Assembly: GCF_963556105.2 (NCBI RefSeq)
Contig: NZ_OY829945.1
Coordinates: forward strand, 12,501-76,500
Origin: an uncultured Tolumonas sp.
Lineage (GTDB): Bacteria; Pseudomonadota; Gammaproteobacteria; Enterobacterales; Aeromonadaceae
DNA: 64,000 nucleotides
Direction: 5' to 3'
In this document: positions 50,322 to 59,024 of the stretch, in pieces
Layout of the letters: each line of letters begins with the position of its first letter
How positions within the stretch are numbered: position 1 is the stretch's first letter
Notes under the pieces: generated by a model
Databases searched by the model: none
The model's input: the letters and a program-made list of their open reading frames with translations, nothing else
Told to the model about the DNA's origin: nothing
Translations under genes and position numbers: made by a program

Positions 50322-51638
50322 GTGCACAGGTGTTACTTCATCTCCCCTATCCAACTGTTTGACCGGGCTGAGCTGCCCCGGTGGGTGGCTTCCCTGGAAC
50401 GGGATGTCGAGATCGAGCGGAACACGGAGGCGACGGTAGGCCGGATCCTGGCGGACGTGCGCCGGGAGGGGCTGCAGGCGGTGTTCCGCCACACCGAGTC
50501 CTTCGACGGCGTCCGGCTTGATTCCCGCACCTTCCGGATCCCTCGGGCGGTGATGGACGAGGCCCTGGCCCGGCTGCGCCGGGAGCAGGGCCCGCTCATC
50601 CGCGACCTGGAGGGCATGGCCGACGGCATCCGCCGCTTCGCAGAGGCCCAGCGGGCGGTCCTGGCCGACGTGGACCTCGCGCTGCCCGGGGGCGGCCGCG
50701 CCCAGGAGCGCTGGGTGCCGCTGCGCACGGCGGGAGTCTACATCCCCGGCGGGCGGGCCTTCTATCCCTCCACCCTGGCCATGACCGTGATCCCGGCCCA
50801 GGTGGCCGGCGTCTCCCGCATCGTGGGCGTGACGCCGCCCCGGCCGGAAGGGCCCGATCCCCTGGTGCTGGCCACCGCGGCCCTGCTGGGCCTGGAGGAG
50901 CTCTACACCGTGGGCGGCGCCCAGGCGGTGGCCTGGCTGGCCTACGGCGAGCCCGCCGTGGACATCGTGACGGGGCCGGGCAACCGCTTCGTGGCCGAGG
51001 CCAAGCGCCAGCTCGTGGGCCGCTGCGGCATCGACTCCGTGGCCGGGCCCACCGAAGTGCTGATCCTGGCCGACGGCAGCGCCGACCCAGCGTGGCTGGC
51101 CGAGGACCTGCTGGCCCAGGCCGAGCACGATCCGGATGCCGCCGCCGTGCTGGTCTCCGAAGACCGCTCCCTCCTGGAGCGGGTCGCGCAGGTGCTGGCC
51201 GCCCGCGTGGCGGCCTCCCCCCGCAAGGCCATCCTGGAGACCAGCCTCTCCCGCTTCGGCCGCCTCATCGAGGCACCCCGGGAGCTGGCCATCGCCTTCG
51301 CCCAGGCCTGGGCCCCCGAGCACCTGGAGCTGGTGGTGCGGGACCCCGAGGCCTGGCTGCCGGAGCTCACCACCGCCGGTGCCATCTTCAACGGCGGCTG
51401 CAGCGCGGAGTCCTTCGGGGACTACGGCGCCGGCCCCAACCACGTGCTGCCCACGGGGCGCACGGCCCGCTACTCCAGCCCCCTGGGCGTGCAGACCTAC
51501 CTGAAGCGCCAGAGCATCCTGAGTCTGGACGCCGCTTTGGCCGCCGAGCTGGCGCCGCAGGTGGGCCGTCTGGCGGATGCCGAGCAGCTCCACCACCACG
51601 CCGCCAGCGCCCGTCTCCGCGCCGCCCATCACGCCTGA
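50322..51638 (+). CDS. hisD: histidinol dehydrogenase
   Basis: The 438-residue enzyme makes the last two oxidations from histidinol to histidine. The [27 protein letters not shown] block (about 131-157), [28 protein letters not shown] (zinc-binding His) and [13 protein letters not shown] (zinc-binding Asp) fit the family. It begins with GTG at 50322; the ribosome site is weak. As first gene of the his operon it lies after the lpxC terminator. Confidence 0.95.
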   Translation: MHRCYFISPIQLFDRAELPRWVASLERDVEIERNTEATVGRILADVRREGLQAVFRHTESFDGVRLDSRTFRIPRAVMDEALARLRREQGPLIRDLEGMADGIRRFAEAQRAVLADVDLALPGGGRAQERWVPLRTAGVYIPGGRAFYPSTLAMTVIPAQVAGVSRIVGVTPPRPEGPDPLVLATAALLGLEELYTVGGAQAVAWLAYGEPAVDIVTGPGNRFVAEAKRQLVGRCGIDSVAGPTEVLILADGSADPAWLAEDLLAQAEHDPDAAAVLVSEDRSLLERVAQVLAARVAASPRKAILETSLSRFGRLIEAPRELAIAFAQAWAPEHLELVVRDPEAWLPELTTAGAIFNGGCSAESFGDYGAGPNHVLPTGRTARYSSPLGVQTYLKRQSILSLDAALAAELAPQVGRLADAEQLHHHAASARLRAAHHA

Positions 51639-51711
51639 TCCGCCGGGCTGAACACCCCGGCTCCGCCTTCCTCCGGAAGTCCAGAATCCGTCTACCCTTG
51701 AGGCCGATCCC

Positions 51712-53472
51712 ATGAGCCTGCTCCGACCCGATCTCGCATCCATCCAGCCGTACACCCGCCCGGCCTCCGAGCTGGCCAGCGTCGGCAAGGCCCGCCTGCA
51801 CATGAACGAGGCCGCCTGCGACTGGCCGCCGGAGGCCCGGAAGGCCCTCCTGGAGCGCCTCGCGGCCATGCCCTTCCACCGCTATCCCGAGCGCCAGGCC
51901 GATCTCACCGAGCGCCTGCGCAGGCGCCTGGGCGCCCCCGAGGGCGGCGTCGTGCTGGGGCCCTCCAGCGGCAACGTGCTGGACCTGATCGCCATCGCCA
52001 GCCTCCAGCCCGGGGACGCCATCGCCTATCCCGATCCTGGCTTCAGCCTCTATCCGCTGCTGATCACCCGGCACCGGGGCCGGGCGGTGAAGGTGCCCGT
52101 GGGGACGGGCTTCCCACTGGAGCCGTGGTTCGCGGCCCTGGAGGCCGGGGCGCGGCAGCTCTGGATCACCCTGCCGAACAATCCCACCGGGGCCTGGATC
52201 CCGCCCCGGGCGCTGGAGCCGCTGCTCAAGGCCGCCGCCGGGCGGACCGATCCCCCCCTGGTGGTGATCGACGAGGCCTACGCCGAGTTCGCGCCCCTCA
52301 CCTACCGGACGGTGGTGGAGCGCTACCCGAACGTCCTGCTGCTGCGCACCTTCAGCAAGGCCCTGGCCAGCGCGAGCTGGCGCCTGGGCTACGCGATCGG
52401 CGATCCTGCGCTGATCGGGCGCATGGCCTCGCTGCAGCTGCCCTACTCCGTGACCGCCGCGAGCCTGGAGGCCCTGGACGTGGCCCTGGACTTCGTGCCG
52501 TACTTCGATGCGGAGATCCGGGGCATCGTGAGCCGCCGCGACCGCCTGAGCCTGTCCCTGGGGGATCACGCCGCCCCGGCCAGCGCGGCCAACTTCCTCT
52601 ACGTGGAGCCCGATCCCGGTCCGGCCCTGTGGGAGGCGGGGATCATGGTGCGCGCCTTCCCGGGCCGGGGCGTGGCGCGGGTCTCCATCGGCACGGAGCC
52701 CGAGGTGCGGCGGACCGCGGCGACCCTGGGCGGCGAGCTGCCCGCAGCGGCGGCGCCGAAGCCCCGCCGCCTCCTGGTGCTGGATGTGGACGGCGTGATG
52801 ATCGAGGCGGACCGCAGCTTTGCCGAGGCCGTGGCCCGCTCGCTCCGGGAACTGGTCCCGGGCCAGCCCTGGAGCGACGCCGACTTCCTGGCCTTCAAGC
52901 GGGTGGGCGGCTTCAACAACGACTTCCGCCTCACCGCCGGGGCCGTGGCCCTGGCCGAGCGGGGCGAGCTGGACCGCCTGTGCCGGGCGGAGGGCATCGG
53001 CTTCCCGGACCTGGAGGCCCGCATCCAGGAACTGGAGCCGGGCTGCCAGGCCGTAGTGCAGCGGCACTATGCGGAGACGAAGGCCCTGGAGCGGCCCCTG
53101 ATCACCCTCGGCGAGCTGGAGGGGCTGGGCATCGACGTGGCCGTGTTCACCGGGCGCCCTCCGGAGGAGTGGGCCATGGCCGTGGAGGTGCTCGGCTTCG
53201 AGGTGCCCGCCGTCACGGACAGTGCCCCGCACCTGCGCAAGCCCCGGCCCGACGGCCTCCTGCAGCTGGCCGACATGTTCCGGGCCCAGGAGGTGCTCTT
53301 CGTGGGCGACACCCGGGACGACGCCGCCTGCCTTCGCGCGGCGTCGGAACAGCGGCCGGACATCGCGTGGGCCTTCGCCGCCGTCGGCCCGGACCGGGAG
53401 CGCCTGGGCGGCGACCTGTCCGCGGCGTCCCTGAGGGAACTGCTGCCTGAGATCCGGAGGAGGCTGTCATGA
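51712..53472 (+). CDS. hisC: histidinol-phosphate aminotransferase fused to a HAD phosphatase
   Basis: The 586-residue chain has two enzymes. Residues about 1-345 are HisC, a PLP aminotransferase (NNPTG at 156-160, DEAY at 187-190, Lys216 in TFSKALAS). Residues about 350-586 are a HAD hydrolase with nucleophile Asp358 and Asp360 (LLVLDVDGV), a TGRP threonine box, KPRPDG lysine and VGDTRDD. HisC makes histidinol phosphate, which histidinol-phosphatase then dephosphorylates. HisB here is single-domain and no other phosphatase lies in the operon, so the HAD half is the obvious candidate for that step. It overlaps hisB by ATGA. Confidence 0.93.
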   Translation: MSLLRPDLASIQPYTRPASELASVGKARLHMNEAACDWPPEARKALLERLAAMPFHRYPERQADLTERLRRRLGAPEGGVVLGPSSGNVLDLIAIASLQPGDAIAYPDPGFSLYPLLITRHRGRAVKVPVGTGFPLEPWFAALEAGARQLWITLPNNPTGAWIPPRALEPLLKAAAGRTDPPLVVIDEAYAEFAPLTYRTVVERYPNVLLLRTFSKALASASWRLGYAIGDPALIGRMASLQLPYSVTAASLEALDVALDFVPYFDAEIRGIVSRRDRLSLSLGDHAAPASAANFLYVEPDPGPALWEAGIMVRAFPGRGVARVSIGTEPEVRRTAATLGGELPAAAAPKPRRLLVLDVDGVMIEADRSFAEAVARSLRELVPGQPWSDADFLAFKRVGGFNNDFRLTAGAVALAERGELDRLCRAEGIGFPDLEARIQELEPGCQAVVQRHYAETKALERPLITLGELEGLGIDVAVFTGRPPEEWAMAVEVLGFEVPAVTDSAPHLRKPRPDGLLQLADMFRAQEVLFVGDTRDDAACLRAASEQRPDIAWAFAAVGPDRERLGGDLSAASLRELLPEIRRRLS

Positions 53473-54053
53473 GGCGCGCCAACATCCAGCGCACGACGAA
53501 CGAGACGGACATCCGCCTGGAGCTGTCCCTGGAGGGCGGCATCGTGTCCATCGCCACGGGCCTGGGCTTCTTCGACCACATGCTGGCCCAGATCGCCCGG
53601 CACGGCGGGTTCGGGCTGACGGTCGAGGCCAAGGGCGACCTGCACGTGGACGGGCACCACCTGGTGGAGGACGTGGGCCTGTGCCTGGGCGACGCCCTGC
53701 GCGAGGCCCTGGGCGACCGGCGGGGCATCGCCCGCTTCGGCGAGGCCCACGCGCCCCTGGACGAGTCCCTGGCCCGGGTGGTGGTGGACCTCTCGGGGCG
53801 CCCCTACTGCGTCTTCGATGCGGACCTGCCCGTGCTGGTGCTGGGGGACGGCTTCCAGACCGAGATGGTCCGGGAGTTCTTCATCGCCTTCTCCGTGCGC
53901 GGCGGCCTGAACCTGCACGCGGCCGTGCTCTATGGGACCAACGTGCACCACCGCATCGAGGCCCTCTTCAAGGCCCTCGCCCGCGCGCTGAAGCAGGCTG
54001 TGCGTGTGGAGGGGGACGAGGTCGTCTCCACCAAGGGAACCCTGACGCGATAG
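53469..54053 (+). CDS. hisB: imidazoleglycerol-phosphate dehydratase
   Basis: The 194-residue enzyme dehydrates imidazole-glycerol phosphate. It has the metal-binding motifs LGFFDHMLAQIARHGGF (about 34-50) and DLHVDGHHLVEDVGL (about 58-72), plus FFIAFSVRGGLNLHAAVLYGTNVHHRIEALFKALARAL near the end. It is the short type, without the N-terminal phosphatase found in enterobacterial HisB. It overlaps the hisC-HAD stop by four bases. Confidence 0.97.
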   Translation: MRRANIQRTTNETDIRLELSLEGGIVSIATGLGFFDHMLAQIARHGGFGLTVEAKGDLHVDGHHLVEDVGLCLGDALREALGDRRGIARFGEAHAPLDESLARVVVDLSGRPYCVFDADLPVLVLGDGFQTEMVREFFIAFSVRGGLNLHAAVLYGTNVHHRIEALFKALARALKQAVRVEGDEVVSTKGTLTR

Positions 54054-54063
54054 GAGTCCGGTC

Positions 54064-54696
54064 ATGATCACGCTCATCGACTACGGTGCGGGCAACCTCC
54101 ACTCCCTGGAGGGGGCCCTGGACCGGCTGGGCTTCCGGCACCAGCGGGCCGAGCGGCCCGACCAGGCGGCGCCCGAGGGGGCGCTCATCCTGCCGGGGGT
54201 GGGGCACTTCCACGCCGCCCAGGAGGCGCTGAAGGCGCGGGGCTGGTGGCGCGAGCTGCCCCAGCTGGTGGCCGGCGGCCGGCCGCTCTTCGGCATCTGC
54301 CTGGGGCTCCAGCTCCTGGCCGAGGGCAGCGAGGAGAGCCCGAAGGATTCCGGGCTGGGCCTCATCCCGGGCATCGCCCGGCGCCTGGGCCCCGGCGTGA
54401 AGGTGCCGCTCATGGGCTGGGCCCAGGTCCAGGCCAGACTGCCGCATCCCGCGCTCCCAGACCCGCGCGGCGGCTGGCTCTACTTTGTCCACAGCTATGC
54501 CCTGGAGCCCGGCGAGGCCACCATCTACACCGCCTTCCACGGGCGGCCCTTCTCCGCGGTCATGGCGCGGGGCCGGGTGCTGGGCTTCCAGCCGCACCCG
54601 GAGAAGTCCGGCCCTTTCGGGCTCGTACTGCTGCAGAAGGCCCTGGCCTGGGGCGGGGAAGCGGCGGGCGCCGAGGGAGGACCCTCATGCAACTGA
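54064..54696 (+). CDS. hisH: imidazole glycerol phosphate synthase, glutaminase subunit
   Basis: The 210-residue glutamine amidotransferase feeds ammonia to HisF. The triad is Cys79 (GICLGLQLL), His178 and Glu180 (FQPHPEKSG). The N-terminal IDYGAGNLHSLEGAL and ILPGVGHFHAA match HisH. Start is 11 bases after hisB. The last ten bases overlap hisA. Confidence 0.96.
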   Translation: MITLIDYGAGNLHSLEGALDRLGFRHQRAERPDQAAPEGALILPGVGHFHAAQEALKARGWWRELPQLVAGGRPLFGICLGLQLLAEGSEESPKDSGLGLIPGIARRLGPGVKVPLMGWAQVQARLPHPALPDPRGGWLYFVHSYALEPGEATIYTAFHGRPFSAVMARGRVLGFQPHPEKSGPFGLVLLQKALAWGGEAAGAEGGPSCN

Positions 54697-55409
54697 TCCC
54701 CTCCATGGACCTGCTGGGCGGGCGCATCGTGCGCCTGCGTCACGGCGACCGCCGGCAGGTCACGTACTACGACCTCGCCGCGGAGGCCTGGATCGAGCGG
54801 CTGGTCTCGGCCGGGGCCCTGCGGATCCACCTGGTGGACCTGGACGGCGCCTTCGGTGAGGCCCGCCAGCCAGCGTTCCGGGAGTTCCCCAAGCGCTGGC
54901 CCGGCGTACGCTTCCAGACCGGGGGCGGCCTGCGCTCCCGGGAGGCGGTGCAGGGGGCCCTCGACCTCGGCTTCGACGCCGTGGTGGGCACCCTGGCGAT
55001 GGAGCAGCCCCGGGCCCTGGCCGGGCTTCCGGCCGAAGGCATCGTGCTGGCCCTGGACATGAAGGACGGCGAGCTCGTCGCCCGGGGCTGGCAGGCCCCG
55101 GCGGGGCGGGACACCGGCGTCCTCTGCCGGGAGCTGCGCGGGCTGGGTTTCGGCCGGGCCCTGGTCACGGACGTGAGCCGCGACGGCACCCTGGAAGGCC
55201 CAGGCACGGCGGCGATCGCGAGGATCGCGGAGCACGGGTTCCGGGTGCAGGCCTCGGGCGGGCTGCGCGATCTGCGGGACCTGGAGAACCTGAAGTCCAT
55301 TCCCGGCGTGGTGGGCGCCATCTCGGGCAAGGCGCTGCTGGACGGCGCCCTGGCCCTGGACGACCCGGCCGTGCGCGAGGCCATGGCATCGAACGAAGGA
55401 GGCGCGTGA
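54687..55409 (+). CDS. hisA: ProFAR isomerase
   Basis: The 240-residue (beta/alpha)8 barrel converts ProFAR to PRFAR. Catalytic Asp8 (PSMDLLGGR) and the second Asp at about 124 (LALDMKDG) are present, as are HLVDLDGAFGEAR, FQTGGGLRS and TDVSRDGTLEGP. GGAGG precedes the ATG. It overlaps hisH by ten bases and hisF by one. Confidence 0.95.
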   Translation: MQLIPSMDLLGGRIVRLRHGDRRQVTYYDLAAEAWIERLVSAGALRIHLVDLDGAFGEARQPAFREFPKRWPGVRFQTGGGLRSREAVQGALDLGFDAVVGTLAMEQPRALAGLPAEGIVLALDMKDGELVARGWQAPAGRDTGVLCRELRGLGFGRALVTDVSRDGTLEGPGTAAIARIAEHGFRVQASGGLRDLRDLENLKSIPGVVGAISGKALLDGALALDDPAVREAMASNEGGA

Positions 55410-56161
55410 TGGCCGCCAAGCGAGTGATCCCCTGCCTGGACGTGAAGGACGGCCGGGTGGTGAAGGGGGTGAAGTTCCAGAACCTGCGCGACATGGGCCG
55501 GCCCGCGGACCTGGCCTGCCGCTACGACCTGGAGGGGGCCGACGAGGTGGTCTTCCTGGACATCAGCGCCACGGACGAGGACCGGGGCACCCAGGAGGCC
55601 TGGGTGCGCGAGGTGGCCCACGCCCTGTCCATCCCGTTCACGGTGGGCGGGGGAGTGCGCAGTGTCGAGGATGTGCGGCGGCTGCTGCGGGCGGGCGCCG
55701 ACAAGGTGGGCATCAACACGGCGGCGGTGAAGGAGCCCCGCCTCATCGCCGAGGCCGCCGGGGTGTTCGGCCGTCAGTGCGTCGTGGTGGCCATCGACGC
55801 CGCCCGGGACCCCGAGCTGGGCTGGCGCGTGTTCATCAACGGGGGCAAGAAGCCCACGGATCTGGGCGCCGTGGCGTGGATGGAACAGGTCACGGAGCTC
55901 GGGGCGGGTGAGATCCTGCTCACCTCCATCGACCGGGACGGCACCCTCGAGGGCTTCGACCTGGAGCTGCTCCAGCAGGCGGGACGGCTGTCCATCCCCG
56001 TCATAGCCTCCGGCGGCGCGGGCACCGAGGCCCACTTCCTGGAGGCCCTCCAGCACGGGGCCGACGCTGTGCTCGCGGCCACCCTCTTCCACGAGGGTAC
56101 GCTGCCCATCCCTAAGCTGAAGGCCTATCTCGCCGACAACGGCATCTCTGTGCGCAGGTGA
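55409..56161 (+). CDS. hisF: imidazole glycerol phosphate synthase, cyclase subunit
   Basis: This 250-residue barrel partners HisH to close the imidazole ring and release AICAR. Asp11 (IPCLDVKDG) and Asp130 ([10 protein letters not shown]) are at the standard positions. [28 protein letters not shown] and VIASGGAGT also fit. GGAGG lies six bases before the ATG. It overlaps the hisA stop by one base (TGATG). Confidence 0.97.
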   Translation: MAAKRVIPCLDVKDGRVVKGVKFQNLRDMGRPADLACRYDLEGADEVVFLDISATDEDRGTQEAWVREVAHALSIPFTVGGGVRSVEDVRRLLRAGADKVGINTAAVKEPRLIAEAAGVFGRQCVVVAIDAARDPELGWRVFINGGKKPTDLGAVAWMEQVTELGAGEILLTSIDRDGTLEGFDLELLQQAGRLSIPVIASGGAGTEAHFLEALQHGADAVLAATLFHEGTLPIPKLKAYLADNGISVRR

Positions 56162-56165
56162 GTGC

Positions 56166-56795
56166 ATGTTCGACATCGATCGCGTGAAGTTCGACGACAA
56201 GGGCCTGGTGCCGGGGATCGTGCAGACCCCGGGCGGCGAGGTGCGGATGCTGGGCTACCTCAGCCGCACATCCCTGGAGCAGACCCTGGAGAGCGGCCTC
56301 GTGACCTTCTGGAGCCGCTCCCGGCAGGCGCTGTGGACCAAGGGCGGGACCAGCGGGAACACGCTGAGGCTCGTGGAGGTCCGCCTCGACTGCGACGGCG
56401 ACGCCCTGCTGCTCATCGCCGAGCCCCAGGGGCCCACCTGCCACACGGGCGCCGACGCCTGCTTCGAGGGCGAGCCGCTGCCCCAGCCGTGGCTGGAGCG
56501 CCTGGAGGGCGTCCTGCGCGAGCGGAAGGCCGGCGCCTCCCTGGAGGGCAGCTACACCCAGAAGCTCTTCGCCCGGGGCGTGGACCGCATCGGCAAGAAG
56601 GTGGTGGAGGAGGCCGGCGAGGTCGTGATCGGCGCCAAGAACCACCAGGTCGAGCCCAGCGCGCTGCACCGCGAGGAGTTCCTGGGCGAGGCCGCGGACC
56701 TGCTCTTCCACCTGCAGATGCTGCTCCTCTCCCAGGGGTTCGGGCTCCAGGACGCGGCCCGGGTCCTGCAGGAACGGCACCGCGAGCGGACGTGA
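56166..56795 (+). CDS. hisIE: phosphoribosyl-AMP cyclohydrolase / phosphoribosyl-ATP pyrophosphatase
   Basis: The 209-residue fused enzyme makes steps 2 and 3 of histidine synthesis. The N-terminal HisI part has FWSRSRQALWTKGGTSGNTLRL, DCDGDALLL and PTCHTGADACF (zinc ligands, about 93-101). The HisE part begins near 118 (SYTQKLFARGVDRIGKKVVEEAGEVVIGAKNH) and ends in an Arg-rich tail. Spacing to hisF is five bases. Confidence 0.95.
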   Translation: MFDIDRVKFDDKGLVPGIVQTPGGEVRMLGYLSRTSLEQTLESGLVTFWSRSRQALWTKGGTSGNTLRLVEVRLDCDGDALLLIAEPQGPTCHTGADACFEGEPLPQPWLERLEGVLRERKAGASLEGSYTQKLFARGVDRIGKKVVEEAGEVVIGAKNHQVEPSALHREEFLGEAADLLFHLQMLLLSQGFGLQDAARVLQERHRERT

Positions 56796-56805
56796 GGGAG
56801 GCGCC

Positions 56806-57393
56806 ATGGAACTGGGATCGATCTGTGTGTACTGCGGCTCCTCCGAGGGGCGCAACGAGGCCTACGGAACCGCCGCCCGCAGCCTGGGCCGCCTCCTGGC
56901 GGCGCAGGGCATCACCCTCGTCTATGGTGGCGCGAACGTCGGCCTGATGCGCATCCTGGCGGATTCGGCCCTGGCCGCCGGCGGCCGGGTGGTGGGCGTC
57001 ATGCCGCAGGCCCTGGTGGCGAAGGAGAAGGCCCACCGCGGCCTCAGCGAGTTCCATGTGGCGGACTCCATGCACGAGCGCAAGGCCCTGATGGCCGAGC
57101 TCTCCGACGGCTTCATCGCCCTGCCCGGCGGCGCGGGCACCCTGGACGAGCTGTTCGAGATGTGGACCTGGGCCCAGCTGGGGTTCCACGGGAAGCCCTG
57201 CGGCCTGCTGAACGTCGCCGCCTACTACGACCCCCTGACCGCCTTCCTGGACCACGCGGTCCGCGAGGGCTTCGTGCGGGACCTCCACCGGGACATGCTC
57301 GTCATCGCCGAGCGCCCCGAGGACATGCTGGACCGCTTCCGGGCCTACCGGCCCCCCGCGGTGGAGAAGTGGATTCAGCGGAACGAGACCTGA
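56806..57393 (+). CDS. LOG-family nucleotide phosphoribohydrolase
   Basis: The 195-residue protein has the Rossmann motifs of the LOG (lonely guy) family: CVYCGSSEGRN at the start, LVYGGANVGLMRILADSAL (about 39-57), HERKALMAELSDGFIALPGGAGTLDELFEMWTWAQLG (about 85-121) with the PGGxGTxxE signature. Characterised members release a base from nucleoside 5'-monophosphates. Such genes are usually unlinked to histidine synthesis; here it sits 10 bases after hisIE and one base before hisZ. It may process AMP-like by-products or only share the operon. Confidence 0.9.
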   Translation: MELGSICVYCGSSEGRNEAYGTAARSLGRLLAAQGITLVYGGANVGLMRILADSALAAGGRVVGVMPQALVAKEKAHRGLSEFHVADSMHERKALMAELSDGFIALPGGAGTLDELFEMWTWAQLGFHGKPCGLLNVAAYYDPLTAFLDHAVREGFVRDLHRDMLVIAERPEDMLDRFRAYRPPAVEKWIQRNET

Positions 57394-57394
57394 C

Positions 57395-58360
57395 ATGCCG
57401 ACCCACACCCCCCACTATCCCGATCTCCTCTTTCCCGCCGCCCGGCGCCTCCGGCGCTGGGAGGGCGTGCTGATGGCGCTGCTGGAGGGCCACGGCTACC
57501 AGGAGCTGCGGCCCTCCCTCGTGCTCCGCGAGCCCGTGGAGGACCAGAGCATCCGCTTCTTTGACGGGGACCACCTGGTGGCCCTCCGCTGGGACTTCAC
57601 GGTGGCCCTGGCCCGGATGCTCGTGCGGCGCTTTCCCGAGCCGCCCCGGCGGATCTCCTATGCGGGCGGCGTCTTCCGGCGCTCCGGCCAGCCCTGGGAG
57701 CCCGTGGAGCACGTCGAGGTGGGCTGCGAGCACATCCACCCCGATCCCGCGGAGAGCCCCGAGGTGGACGTGGAGCTGGCGCGCCTGCTGATGTCCATTC
57801 CCTCCGCAGTGGGGCTCAAGGGCGGCATCCTGGCCCTGGGGCACGCGGCCCTGCTGCGCCGTCCCCTCGAGGCGGAAGCCCTGCCGGCCCCCCTCGCAGA
57901 CCGTCTGGTCTGGGCCCTCCAGCGGCGCTCCCTGCATCGCGCCGCGGAGGCGCTCCAGGACCACCCCGCGGCCCGACGGCTCCTGGCCCACGCGGAGACC
58001 CTGCTGGTGGAGCCCGACGGCGAGGGCAGCCTGGCGGCCCTGGGGCAGAGCCCCTACGCGACCCTCCTGGAAGGCGAGCGGGCCCACCTGCAGCGGGCCC
58101 TGGCCGCGCTCCGGCCGCTGCTGCCCAGCGAGCTCGCCCTGCGGCTGGACCTGGCCGATGTGCGGGGCCTGGGCTACTACACGGGCCCCACCCTGCGGTT
58201 ATGGGCCCCGGGCGCGCAGCAGGAGCTCGCCGCGGGGGGACGCTACGACGGCCTCTTCCCGGAGCTGGGCCGTCCCTGGTTCGCCGCCGGCTTCTGCGTG
58301 CGGCTCACGCGCCTGCTGGATCTGGCCGAGACCCGGCCGGAGCTGTTCGAGACGGAATGA
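57395..58360 (+). CDS. hisZ: ATP phosphoribosyltransferase regulatory subunit
   Basis: The 321-residue protein is a HisRS-like paralogue without charging activity. It pairs with short HisG and binds histidine for feedback control. The class II-type blocks are present: LRWDFTVALARML (motif 2 region), RISYAGGVFRR, GLGYYTGPTLRLWAPG and ELAAGGRYDGLF. Anticodon-binding domain is missing, as expected. It begins one base after the LOG gene. Confidence 0.92.
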   Translation: MPTHTPHYPDLLFPAARRLRRWEGVLMALLEGHGYQELRPSLVLREPVEDQSIRFFDGDHLVALRWDFTVALARMLVRRFPEPPRRISYAGGVFRRSGQPWEPVEHVEVGCEHIHPDPAESPEVDVELARLLMSIPSAVGLKGGILALGHAALLRRPLEAEALPAPLADRLVWALQRRSLHRAAEALQDHPAARRLLAHAETLLVEPDGEGSLAALGQSPYATLLEGERAHLQRALAALRPLLPSELALRLDLADVRGLGYYTGPTLRLWAPGAQQELAAGGRYDGLFPELGRPWFAAGFCVRLTRLLDLAETRPELFETE

Positions 58361-58373
58361 CGAAAGGTCTGCC

Positions 58374-59012
58374 ATGTCGATTCTCATCGCACTTCCCAAG
58401 GGGCGCATTGCGGATGAACTGCTCCCCCTGCTCGAGGGCACGCCGCTGGCGCTGGACGCGAAGGCCATGAAGTCCCGCGTGCTCCGGATCCCCACGGCCA
58501 GCGCGGACATCGAGGTCCTGCTCCTGAAGGGCAGCGACCTGCCGCGCTACGTGGCGGGGGGTGTGGCCGCCCTGGGGGTCGTGGGCTCGGACACCCTGGA
58601 CGAGTGCGAGGTGGACCTGCTCGAGCTGGCGGACCTGAAGCTGGGCGCCTGCCGTCTCTCCCTCTGCGCGCCCCGGGACACGACCCTCGACGGCCTGCGG
58701 ACCCGGCCGCACCTGCGCATCGCCACCAAGTACGTACGCATGACCCGGGCCTGGCTCCGCGCCCAGGACCTCACCGCCGAGCTGGTGCCGCTGCAGAGCA
58801 GTGTGGAGCTCGCGCCCATCCTGGGCCTGGCGGACGCCATCGTGGACCTGGTGCAGACCGGCGGGACCCTCAAGGCCCACGGGCTGGTGGAGCTGACGGT
58901 GATCGGCCGCACCTCCGCCCGCCTGGTCGCCGCCCGCGGTGCCTACCTCAGCGAGCCGGAGCGGATCGCTCCGCTGGCCAGGATGATCGTCCAGGCGCTC
59001 GGCCGGGCCTGA
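58374..59012 (+). CDS. hisG: ATP phosphoribosyltransferase, short form
   Basis: The 212-residue enzyme catalyses the first step, PRPP plus ATP to phosphoribosyl-ATP. It begins ILIALPKGRI and has VAGGVAALGVVGSDTLDE (about 59-76), IATKYVRMTRAWL and ADAIVDLVQTGGTLKAHGL (PRPP loop, about 154-172). It lacks the C-terminal regulatory domain, which fits the presence of HisZ. It is the last gene of the operon and faces a convergent kinase gene with only a 12-base gap. Confidence 0.95.
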   Translation: MSILIALPKGRIADELLPLLEGTPLALDAKAMKSRVLRIPTASADIEVLLLKGSDLPRYVAGGVAALGVVGSDTLDECEVDLLELADLKLGACRLSLCAPRDTTLDGLRTRPHLRIATKYVRMTRAWLRAQDLTAELVPLQSSVELAPILGLADAIVDLVQTGGTLKAHGLVELTVIGRTSARLVAARGAYLSEPERIAPLARMIVQALGRA

Positions 59013-59024
59013 GACGCCGGAGAC

